Shown: positions 1 to 9,200 of the stretch, piece after piece
Layout: the number at the start of each line of letters is the position of its first letter
Position numbering within the stretch: the first letter of the stretch is position 1
From: Rudanella sp031411995
GTDB lineage: Bacteria > Bacteroidota > Bacteroidia > Cytophagales > Spirosomataceae
Assembly (NCBI GenBank): GCA_031411995.1
Contig: JANOCD010000087.1
Coordinates: forward strand, 117,706 to 181,705
Direction of reading: 5' to 3'
DNA: 64,000 nucleotides
Made by a program: the position numbers and the translations under genes
The notes under the pieces: model-generated
Database searches by the model: none
The model's input: the letters and a program-made list of their open reading frames with translations, nothing else
What the model was told of the DNA's origin: nothing

Positions 1-3000
1 GGAACCTGTTCACCAATCAGAAACAGCGTATGTGCTGTATACCTCTGGCTCAACGGGTACGCCAAAGGGTGTTTTGAACAGCCATATGGGTTTGTCGAAC
101 TTCATCCAGTGGCAAATGGCGCATTCCTCGGCAAAGCCGGGCCTGAAAACCATTCAGTTTTGCCACCTCAGCTTCGATGGGTCGTTCCCGGAATTATTCA
201 TCCCCCTGTCAACGGGTGGCACGCTTTATCTAATGACTGAACCGCAACGGCTGGAAGCGGGTCAGTTGCTGCATTTTTTGATTGATAATGGCATCAACCG
301 GGCGTTTTTGCCCTTCGTAGCTGTCCAATACCTTGCCGAAGCCGCACAGGCCGAACAACTCTATCCTGAAACGCTGGTTGAACTGGTGACGGGTGGCGAA
401 GCCCTCAAAATCACTGAACCCATTGCCAGGTTTTTTGCCGCTCTACCCGGTTGCACCCTGATGAATGCCTACGGCCCTACCGAAGCGAGTGTGTGGATGG
501 CCGAGAATAAACTGACTGGTGATTCGTCGGCGTGGCCAACGCTGCCCCCCATCGGGCGACCCATTGGCAACACCGATTTGCTGGTTCTCGATGATGCGGG
601 TAATAAACTGCCCATTGGTGAAGCAGGTGAACTGTGCATTGCCGGCGCTTGTCTGGCGCAGGGCTATTTGAACCGACCCGAACTGACCGCCGAGAAATTC
701 ATCGACTGGACCAATGCTGGGGGAGAAACCATCCGCATTTACCGCACCGGCGACCTGGGCCAATATCTGCCCGATGGCGTGGTGGCCTTTGCCGGACGCA
801 AAGACGATCAGGTCAAAATTCGGGGGAACCGGGTGGAGTTGGGCGAAATTGAAGTGGCTTTGACCCGGCAAGCGGGTGTTCGGCAGGCAGTGGTGGTGGC
901 CCGCGAAGATGTTCCCGGCCTGAAACGCCTGATTGCCTACGTAGTGCCCGATTCGCCCACCACGGCTCTTGACCTGAACGAAGTCCGCCGGACACTGACT
1001 GCCCAGCTACCCGATTTCATGTGGCCCGCCCAGTTTGTGGCTATCCCCGAAATTCCTCAAACCACCGCCGGAAAAGTTGACAAAAAGCGATTGCCAACCC
1101 CGGCTATCCAACGCCCCGATCTGGCGGTGCTGTATCGCAAGCCCGGCAACCCACTCGAACAAACCGTGAGCAACCTTTGGGCCGACCTGCTTCAACTGGA
1201 CCGGGTTGGTGCCGACGACAATTTTTTTGAATTAGGCGGTAACTCGCTGCTGGCCCAAAAAACGGTGGCGGCTCTTCAACAGGCGGGCCACAAACTGCCC
1301 ATCACCAAACTCTATCAACACCCCACGGTGACAGGCGTGGCAAGACAGTTGCGGTCCGACATTTCGGCAGTGAGCAGTGAGAGGGTAACAGTAAATCCGA
1401 AATCCGAAACCGCATCGGCGCACCGACCCGAAATTGCTATTATTGGCATGGCGGGCCGGTTTCCGGGGGCCAACACCATTAACGAACTCTGGCAAGTACT
1501 GGTTGAGGGCCGAGAAACCATCCGGTTTTTCTCACCCGACGAACTGCACCCCAGCATTCCCGACCACAAAAAAAACGACCCAGCCTATGTTCGGGCGCGG
1601 GGTCTGATTGCCCATGCCGATGAGTTCGACCCGTTGTTTTTTGGATTAACCCCCGCCCTCGCTGAACTCATGGACCCGCAACAACGGGTGTTCCTGGAAA
1701 TTGCCTGGGAAACGCTCGAGCAGACGGGGTATCTGCCACAGCATTTTGGGGGCGCGGTGGGCGTTTTTGCCGGTTGCGGCCCCAATACCTATTTCCTTAA
1801 TAACGTACAGCATCACCCCGACCTGATCGAACAGGTGGGTGCAGTGAACGTGACAACGGTTAATGAAAAGGATTATATTGCCTCGCGAACGGCCTATCAG
1901 TTGAATTTGAAGGGTCCGGCAGTAAGTGTTTACTCCGCCTGCTCCACGTCATTGCTGGCTATTGCCCAGGCCGTGCAGAGTTTGCGCAGTGGGCAGTGTG
2001 CCGTGGCTCTGGCAGGAGGAGCTTGTATTACGGCCCCGCTTTTGAGTGGTCATCGGTACGAAGAGGGGGCCATGCTCAGTCACGATGGACATACCAAAAC
2101 GTTTCAGGCCGGTTCAACCGGCACCGTGTTCAGCGACGGTGCCGGGGTGGTGTTGCTCAAACCCCTCGATGCCGCCCAACGCGACGGCGACACGATTTTT
2201 GCCGTTATCAAAGGTATTGGCGTGAACAACGACGGGGGCGACAAAGGCAGTTTCACCGCCCCAAGCACCGAAGGGCAGGCAGGTGCCATCAGGATGGCTC
2301 TTGCCGACGGACAAGTTGACCCCGCTACCATTAATTATGTGGAGGCCCACGGCACAGCCACCCCGCTCGGGGACCCCATTGAAATTGAAGGCCTTACGCT
2401 TGCTTTTGGTGAGCAAACCCAAAAGCAGTTTTGCCGGATTGGCTCCATCAAAAGCAACATGGGTCACCTCACGGCGGCAGCGGGTGTGGCTGGTCTCATC
2501 AAAACGGTGCTGGCGTTGCATCACAGGCAACTTCCGCCAACCATCAATTTCAGCGACCCAAACCTCACCATTGACTTTGCCAACAGTCCGTTTGTGGTGA
2601 ACGATACACTAACCGATTGGCCAATAACCAGCGAGCCACGTCGGGCGGGGGTTAGTTCCCTCGGTGTTGGCGGCACCAACGTGCATGTGGTGCTGGAAGA
2701 AGCCCCTGCCTTTATTATTCCTCCCTCCCAGCCCTTAGCCACCAGCCCTCGGCTCATTACCTGGTCAGCGAGAAGTGAGAGCAGCCGGGAGGGATATGCC
2801 CAACGGCTGGCCGACGCGCTGACGCAACCCAATGCCCCGACCCTGGCTGATGTGGCCTTTACGCTCCAAACTACCCGCCCCGATTTTAAACAGCGTCGGT
2901 TTGCCGTGGCTTCTACAGCGGAGGAATTGGTGCAGGCTTTGCGGGCTGATGCGCCGAAAAACACCACCAATGCGCTCCGGCAATTGCCCGACGAGCTGGT

Positions 3001-6000
3001 GTTTTTATTTCCGGGTCAGGGGGCACAGTTCGTAGGTATGGGCCGCGAGTTGTATGAAACCGAAACCGTTTTCCGGCAAGCCGTTGACGAATGTGCCACG
3101 CTTCTGGCCAATCAATTAGATGTTGACATTCGGATGGTGATGTACCCCGAAATAACTGACGATGAATCGGTTAAGCGGGTAGCAGAGCAACGACTGAACA
3201 ATACCAAGTACACCCAGCCAGCACTGTTCGTAACTGAATATGCACTGGCTAAACTCTGGATGAGTTGGGGCATTGTGCCAACCGTTTTGTGTGGACACAG
3301 TATTGGTGAGTTTGTGGCCGCTCACTTGGCAGGCGTATTTTCGTTACCCGACGCACTAAAGCTTATTGCCACACGCGGGCAACTGGTGAGCGAACAGCCC
3401 CGTGGTCGGATGCTCTCGGTGAGGTTAGAGGCCAAAGCCGTGCGTGATCTCCTTCCCGATACCCTCAGCATAGCCGCCATCAATAGCCGGAACCTGTGCG
3501 TGGTCGCTGGCCCTGACGAACATTTGGCCGACTTTGCCCGGCTGCTCGATCAGCGTGAGGTGCCCAACCGGCTTCTCATGACCAGTCATGCGTTTCATTC
3601 GGCCATGATGGACCCCGTGGTGGACCTTTTTGAAGCGGTGGTGAAACAGGTTAAACTCAATCACCCGCGTCGGCCTGTTGTCTCAACTGTTAGCGGCCAA
3701 CTCCTGACCGATGCACAGGCTACCGACCCGCATTATTGGGCCACACACCTGCGCGAAACCGTTCGGTTTGCCAATGCCGCCGACACCCTGCTGGCAATGG
3801 GAAACCCACTTTTGCTCGAAGTGGGACCAGGACAAGCCCTGACAACACTCATTCGGCAGCAATCGTCTCCCAAACCCGTGACGGTTTGGCCCGGTTTAGC
3901 GTCATATATAAATAAGGAAAGCGCGTGCCGCGCTATGCTGACAACCCTCGGACAACTATGGCTAAATGGAGTAACACCTGACTGGAAAGCTTTATACGAA
4001 ACTCAACCAAGGCAGAAAATTTTGTTGCCAACCTATGTATTTGACCGCAAAAAATATTGGGTTGAACCCGTATCTGTAACAGAGACGCGAGTATCTGTAG
4101 TGGAGACGCAAGATCTTGCGTCTCTACACCAATTACCAACTGCACCTATGAGAAAACCTGTTTTACAACAACGCATTCTGGAACTCTTAGAACGGGCATC
4201 CGGTATCGATGTGACGGATGTGACGCCCGACATGCCGTTCCTTGAAATCGGCCTCGATTCGCTGCTGCTGACTCAATTGGCACAAACGTTCAAGAAGGAA
4301 TTTGGTGTTCCCATCACGTTTCGGCAACTGACCAGCCAGTTCGGGACAATTGGCGAGGTGGCCGCTCACCTCGACGCGGTGTTGCCTGCTTCGGCTTTTC
4401 AGCCTGCGCCGGTGGCCCAGCCAACCGCTGCTCCGCAGCCAACCCAGTCGTATGTAAATACAGGTCAGGTCGTGCAGCCAGTGTCCCCGATAAGTCAGGG
4501 GAGTGATTCGGCTTTAGGGCTGATTGCCCAACAGTTGCAGATTCTGGCTAAACAGGTAGCCCTCATGCAGGGCACAGGGATCAGTGAACAGGGAGCAGTG
4601 AACAGTGAACAGTTCCACCGCGGAACGGCACCAGTCCTGACGCAACAGTCGGTTCAAATCCCAAATCCCAAATCCCAAATCCTAAATCCTCCCGACATCA
4701 CGCCGGAGGAAGCCGCAGAACTTAAAAAGCCATTTGGAGCCACCGCCCGGATCGAGCGAAAATCCACAAGCTTACCTGCTGAACAACAGATCTTTATTGA
4801 CTCGTTGACTACACGCTATAACCAGAAGACAGCAGGCAGTAAACGCTATACCGAGCAACACCGGCCCCACATGGCCGACCCCCGCGTGGTCACGGGTTTC
4901 CGGCCATTAACCAAAGAATTGGTCTACCCAATTGTGGTTAATAAGTCGAAAGGGAGCCGATTGTGGGACATCGACGGCAACGAATATATTGACGTATTGA
5001 ATGGATTTGGCTCCACCATGTTCGGCTATCAGCCCGATTTCATGAAGGAGGCCATGCACCAGCAAATTGAAGATGGCTATGAAATTGGCCCGCAACACGA
5101 ACTCGCGGGCGAGGTGAGTGAACTGGTCAGCGCATTCACCGGCCATGAGCGGGTGGCCCTGTGCAGCACCGGTTCAGAGGCTGTTTTGGGGGCCATGCGT
5201 GTGGCCCGCACCATCACGGGTCGCTCGCTGATTGTGGCTTTTTCTGGGTCCTATCATGGCATTGTGGATGAAGTGCTCGTGCGGGGCACCAAAAAACTGA
5301 AATCGTTTCCGGCAGCATCGGGCATCATGCCGGAGTCGGTGCAGAACATGCTCATTCTGGACTATGGGACCGACGAGAGCCTGCAAATTATCCGCGACCG
5401 GGCCGATGAGTTAGCCGCCGTGCTGGTTGAACCCGTGCAGAGTCGCAGACCTGAGTTTGTGCCCGTTGAGTTTCTGAAACAGGTACGGGCCATCACGGCA
5501 AAATCGGGCACAGCCCTGATTTTCGACGAGGTGATCACGGGTTTCCGAATGCACCCCGGTGGTGCTCAAGCCCTTTTTGGTATTCAGGCCGATCTCGCTT
5601 CTTATGGCAAAGTGGTGGGGGGAGGTTTGCCCATTGGCGTTATTGCAGGCAAGCGGGCCTTTATGGACGCGCTCGACGGGGGACACTGGAACTACGGCGA
5701 TGGCTCAGTGCCGGAGATCGGCGTAACCTACTTTGCCGGCACGTTTGTTCGACATCCGCTGGCGTTGGCTGCTGCCAAAGCCTCGCTGTTGCACATGCGC
5801 GACATGGGTCCGGGCTTGCAACAGGGCCTTACGGCAAAAACCAACTGGCTGGCCGACTCCCTGAACGGCATTATTCGGCAGCATAAGTTGCCTATGTCTG
5901 TCGTGCATTTTGGTTCGCTATGGAAACTGAAATGGTCAGAAGATGTCCCCTATGGTGAATTGCTGTTCACGCTGATGCGCGAAAAAGGCATTCATATTTG

Positions 6001-6274
6001 GGATGGATTCCCCTGCTTTATGACAGAGGCCCACACGAATGCTGAATTGGAAATGATTGTTCATAGATTTATAGAAAGCCTGGAAGAGTTGACGAATGCG
6101 ACATTTTTCCGTCAAAAGACAATGATTAATGGTGTTGTATTAACAAATGATGTACCTTATGCGGTATCCCCTGTACCGGGTGCCCGTTTGGGCCGCGACT
6201 TGCAGGGTAATCCCGCCTGGTTTGTCCCTAATCCAGATCAACCCGGCAAGTATTTACAGGTTGCATTTGAGTGA
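1..6274 (+). CDS. Hybrid NRPS/PKS, A-PCP-KS-AT-ACP-aminotransferase (5' truncated)
   Basis: Megasynthase subunit that activates an amino acid, adds one malonyl unit and aminates the resulting beta-keto thioester. The reading frame is open at the left edge (base 2 is the first full codon), so the start and any upstream domains lie outside. Counting from base 32: adenylation domain to about 355 (YTSGSTGTPKG, NAYGPTE, YRTGDLG, GKVDKK); carrier serine near 404 in LGGNSL; ketosynthase from about 466 with active Cys near 637 (SACSTS) and both His (EAHGTA, NMGHL); acyltransferase with GHSIG near 1090 and HAFH near 1187, the malonyl-type signature; second carrier with GLDSL near 1409; class-III aminotransferase about 1583-2015 with PLP lysine in YGKVVGGG near 1860. 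The tail (ARLGRDLQGNPAWFVPNP) is like the segment preceding C domains in related synthases. No KR, DH or ER is present. Architecture resembles the aminotransferase modules of mycosubtilin, iturin and microcystin synthases. Several linkers carry repeat DNA (see repeats). Confidence 0.93.
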   Translation, partial: EPVHQSETAYVLYTSGSTGTPKGVLNSHMGLSNFIQWQMAHSSAKPGLKTIQFCHLSFDGSFPELFIPLSTGGTLYLMTEPQRLEAGQLLHFLIDNGINRAFLPFVAVQYLAEAAQAEQLYPETLVELVTGGEALKITEPIARFFAALPGCTLMNAYGPTEASVWMAENKLTGDSSAWPTLPPIGRPIGNTDLLVLDDAGNKLPIGEAGELCIAGACLAQGYLNRPELTAEKFIDWTNAGGETIRIYRTGDLGQYLPDGVVAFAGRKDDQVKIRGNRVELGEIEVALTRQAGVRQAVVVAREDVPGLKRLIAYVVPDSPTTALDLNEVRRTLTAQLPDFMWPAQFVAIPEIPQTTAGKVDKKRLPTPAIQRPDLAVLYRKPGNPLEQTVSNLWADLLQLDRVGADDNFFELGGNSLLAQKTVAALQQAGHKLPITKLYQHPTVTGVARQLRSDISAVSSERVTVNPKSETASAHRPEIAIIGMAGRFPGANTINELWQVLVEGRETIRFFSPDELHPSIPDHKKNDPAYVRARGLIAHADEFDPLFFGLTPALAELMDPQQRVFLEIAWETLEQTGYLPQHFGGAVGVFAGCGPNTYFLNNVQHHPDLIEQVGAVNVTTVNEKDYIASRTAYQLNLKGPAVSVYSACSTSLLAIAQAVQSLRSGQCAVALAGGACITAPLLSGHRYEEGAMLSHDGHTKTFQAGSTGTVFSDGAGVVLLKPLDAAQRDGDTIFAVIKGIGVNNDGGDKGSFTAPSTEGQAGAIRMALADGQVDPATINYVEAHGTATPLGDPIEIEGLTLAFGEQTQKQFCRIGSIKSNMGHLTAAAGVAGLIKTVLALHHRQLPPTINFSDPNLTIDFANSPFVVNDTLTDWPITSEPRRAGVSSLGVGGTNVHVVLEEAPAFIIPPSQPLATSPRLITWSARSESSREGYAQRLADALTQPNAPTLADVAFTLQTTRPDFKQRRFAVASTAEELVQALRADAPKNTTNALRQLPDELVFLFPGQGAQFVGMGRELYETETVFRQAVDECATLLANQLDVDIRMVMYPEITDDESVKRVAEQRLNNTKYTQPALFVTEYALAKLWMSWGIVPTVLCGHSIGEFVAAHLAGVFSLPDALKLIATRGQLVSEQPRGRMLSVRLEAKAVRDLLPDTLSIAAINSRNLCVVAGPDEHLADFARLLDQREVPNRLLMTSHAFHSAMMDPVVDLFEAVVKQVKLNHPRRPVVSTVSGQLLTDAQATDPHYWATHLRETVRFANAADTLLAMGNPLLLEVGPGQALTTLIRQQSSPKPVTVWPGLASYINKESACRAMLTTLGQLWLNGVTPDWKALYETQPRQKILLPTYVFDRKKYWVEPVSVTETRVSVVETQDLASLHQLPTAPMRKPVLQQRILELLERASGIDVTDVTPDMPFLEIGLDSLLLTQLAQTFKKEFGVPITFRQLTSQFGTIGEVAAHLDAVLPASAFQPAPVAQPTAAPQPTQSYVNTGQVVQPVSPISQGSDSALGLIAQQLQILAKQVALMQGTGISEQGAVNSEQFHRGTAPVLTQQSVQIPNPKSQILNPPDITPEEAAELKKPFGATARIERKSTSLPAEQQIFIDSLTTRYNQKTAGSKRYTEQHRPHMADPRVVTGFRPLTKELVYPIVVNKSKGSRLWDIDGNEYIDVLNGFGSTMFGYQPDFMKEAMHQQIEDGYEIGPQHELAGEVSELVSAFTGHERVALCSTGSEAVLGAMRVARTITGRSLIVAFSGSYHGIVDEVLVRGTKKLKSFPAASGIMPESVQNMLILDYGTDESLQIIRDRADELAAVLVEPVQSRRPEFVPVEFLKQVRAITAKSGTALIFDEVITGFRMHPGGAQALFGIQADLASYGKVVGGGLPIGVIAGKRAFMDALDGGHWNYGDGSVPEIGVTYFAGTFVRHPLALAAAKASLLHMRDMGPGLQQGLTAKTNWLADSLNGIIRQHKLPMSVVHFGSLWKLKWSEDVPYGELLFTLMREKGIHIWDGFPCFMTEAHTNAELEMIVHRFIESLEELTNATFFRQKTMINGVVLTNDVPYAVSPVPGARLGRDLQGNPAWFVPNPDQPGKYLQVAFE
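1368..1406. repeat. Paired heptanucleotide repeats in the PCP-KS linker
   Basis: Two tandem copies of CAGTGAG (1368-1381), then after 11 bases two copies of AAATCCG (1393-1406). They lie in the linker between the first carrier domain and the ketosynthase. The same style of heptad recurs downstream in this gene. Confidence 0.7.
4100..4127. repeat. Perfect palindrome inside the AT-ACP linker
   Basis: Positions 4103-4124 are a perfect 22-bp palindrome centred on AGATCT; allowing one G-T pair it extends to 4100-4127. A partial copy (GAGACGCGAG) lies just upstream at 4082-4091. This type of element normally sits between genes, yet here it is translated in frame (VETQDLASL) between the acyltransferase and carrier domains. 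Confidence 0.85.
4582..4616. repeat. Heptanucleotide array (CAGTGAA-type) in the ACP-AMT linker
   Basis: Five consecutive heptads: CAGTGAA, CAGGGAG, CAGTGAA, CAGTGAA, CAGTTCC. The array is 35 nt, so gain or loss of a single unit would shift the reading frame of the megasynthase. It is translated as part of a low-complexity linker ahead of the aminotransferase. Confidence 0.75.
4655..4689. repeat. Heptanucleotide array (CAAATCC)4-TAAATCC in the ACP-AMT linker
   Basis: Four perfect CAAATCC units followed by TAAATCC, 35 nt in all, translated as IPNPKSQILNPP. It is the second heptad array in the same linker, 38 bases after the first. Confidence 0.85.
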
Positions 6275-9200
6275 ACCTTCCAATGACTACTTCTGCTGAT
6301 ACACACTATATACCCGTTGATTTCGACCCATTTGCCGGTCCGGCCATCGAGCAACTGGCCCCCCTCACCGAACCGCAAACTGAACTTTGGTTAGCGTGTC
6401 AGTTTGGGGGCGACGATGCCAACCGAGCCTATAATGAGTCGGTTTCGGTGCGACTACATGGTCACCTTGACCGGACTGCTTTCGATTGGGCAGTTCACGC
6501 ACTTGTCGAGCGGCATCAGGCACTCCGGTCGGCGTTTAGTGGCGACGGTAAAACAATGTTGATTTTTCGGGAGGCTACAGTTCCCTTTGTCTACGAAGAC
6601 CTTTCGGGTCACTCAACAACCGATCAGCAAGCCTCAATCCATGCGTTTGTCACGGCGGACGCGCACTCTGTTTTTGATCTCCAGCATGGGCCTTTAATAC
6701 GGGCAAGACTGCTTAAACTTTCTGAAACAGAGCATTTGTTCACCCTCGTGGCGCACCATATTGTGTGCGACGGCTGGTCGGCGGGAATTGCTTTGCAGGA
6801 TTTGGGCGCACTCTATTCGGCCCGTGTGCAGGGTAAACAACCACAACTACCACCTGTTGAGCAAATTGGAGCCTATGCGGTTGAGCAATTAAACTTCAAT
6901 CAATCCGCTGATTATAAATCTATTGAGTCCTTCTGGCTTGATCAATACCGGAATTCTGTTCCTGTAGTGGACCTGCCCACCGATTATCCCCGTCCACCCC
7001 GGCGAACTTACGCCAGCCATCGGAAAGACTACCGATTAGACGATGACCTGACATTGGCCCTTCGGAAGTTGGGGCAGCAAGCCGGGTGCAGCTTTGTGTC
7101 GACCCTGTTAATCAGCTTCGAGGTTTTGCTGCACCGGATAACGGGCCAAACCGATCTGGTGGTGGGCCTGCCAGCCGCCGGACAGGCGGCCACCGATCAT
7201 CAGCGGTTAGTGGGCCACTGCGTGAACCTGCTCCCGATCAGGAGTTCTATCCAACCCAATCAATCCTTTCTCGACTACCTGAAAAGCCGTCGGGAGCCAA
7301 TTCTGGATGCGTTCGACAATCAGCGGCTTACGTTTGGCAGCCTGCTCAAAAAGTTGGCGGTTCCCCGCGATCCAGCTCGTGTTCCGCTGGTTCCCGTTCT
7401 GTTCAACGTGGACTTCGGAATGGAAGAAGGCATTGATTTTCAGGGATTAACATTTAACTTCTATAGCAATCCGCGTGAGTTCGAAGCCGTGGATTTGTTT
7501 GTGAATGCAGGCGGCACCCAAAAATCGCTGACCGTTGAATGGTCATTTAACACGCAACTGTTTAAGCCCGAAACCATCGACGGGTTCATGGAGCAGTTTG
7601 TTACGCTGCTCCGCGAGGTGGTTGCCGACCCCAACCGAACGGTGGGAATTGGTCCCCTGCCAGTAGCTATTGCGCCAACAACGGCGGTTGAAAACGGTAG
7701 TGATACTCTCCCTCTTCATGAATTGCTGGCCCAAACAGCGGCTAGGTTTCCCCACAAATCCGCGCTTGAATTCAACGGGCAAACCCTGACCTACGCAGAA
7801 CTCAATGGGCGGGCCAACCGACTGGCTCATCACATTCGGGAGCGTGGCATGGGGCCGGGCAACATGGTTGGGGTGATGCTCGACCGAACGCCCGATATGG
7901 TCGTCTCGTTGTTGGCCGTGATGAAAGCGGGGGCTGCTTATCTGCCTCTCGACCCGGCCTATCCGCACGACCGGCTCGCGTTCATGCTTTCAGATTCGGC
8001 CGCCGGGTTGTTGATTACGTCAACGCGATATGCAGGCCGCATGAACCTGCCAACGCCTGAATTGGTCGTTGAAAATGCCCTTTCCGAGGCTGAGTCAACA
8101 CCCGCGAATGCCCCTGACGTAAAGCTGTCGGACAATGCGCTGGCCTATATTTTGTATACTTCTGGCTCCACAGGAAAGCCGAAAGGCGTTTTGGTTGAAC
8201 ACCGAAACATTGTGAATTTGCTGACCAGTATGATAGCCTGGCCGGGCATGACCCAAGCCGATAAACTACTGGCAGTCACCACCATATCGTTCGATATTGC
8301 GGGTCTGGAACTGTTTTTGCCCCTGCTGGTGGGTGGTACGCTGGTGTTGGCCGATGCCGAAACAACAATGGATGGGCGGTTATTACTGGAAGCCCTCAAG
8401 CAACCCGGTATCAGCCTGATTCAGGCCACCCCTGCCACCTACAAAATGCTATTGGCTGCCGGTTGGAACGATCCTCTTCCGGTGAAAGTGCTTTGTTGCG
8501 GGGAGCCTCTGTCGTATGATCTGGCCCAAAAAATCACGGCCCGGTCGGCCTCACTCTGGAACATGTATGGCCCCACCGAAACAACCATTTATTCAACGGG
8601 CAAGCAGATTTTGGCAACTGACCCGGTCATAACCATTGGCCGGGCCATTCAGAATACGCAGATTTATATTGTCGATGATCAACAACGTCCGGTTGAGCCG
8701 GGTGCCGAGGGCGAGATTCTGATTGGGGGAGCAGGCGTGGCGCGGGGCTATCTGAACCGCCCCGAACTGACCGCCGAAAAGTTTATTCAGAAACCTTTTG
8801 GTTCGGGAACGCTCTACCGCACAGGTGACCTCGGTAAACTGACCGCCGATGGTGAAATTTTGTGCCTGGGCCGCATAGATCAGCAGGTAAAAATCAGGGG
8901 ATATCGAATTGAGCTGGGCGAAATAGAAAATACGCTCAACAAACTTCCCGACATTCGGGAAGCCGTGGTGATGGCCCGCGAAGACCGCCCCGGCGACCAA
9001 CGACTGGTGGCGTATGTGGTCACCAACTCGGCAACGGGTTCGCCCCAGGAAATTAATCACTGGAAACAACAAGCCCGACAAAATCTGCCCGACTACATGG
9101 TACCCGCCTATTTTGTGGTGGTGCCCTCTTTCCCCCTCACGCCCAACGGCAAAATCGACCGGAAGATACTAGGCCAAAAACCAGTAAATGGGCATTCGGT

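Noticed and set aside
4582..4689. Possible CRISPR-like array
   Set aside because: Units are 7 bp with no spacers and lie inside a coding frame; no cas genes are present.
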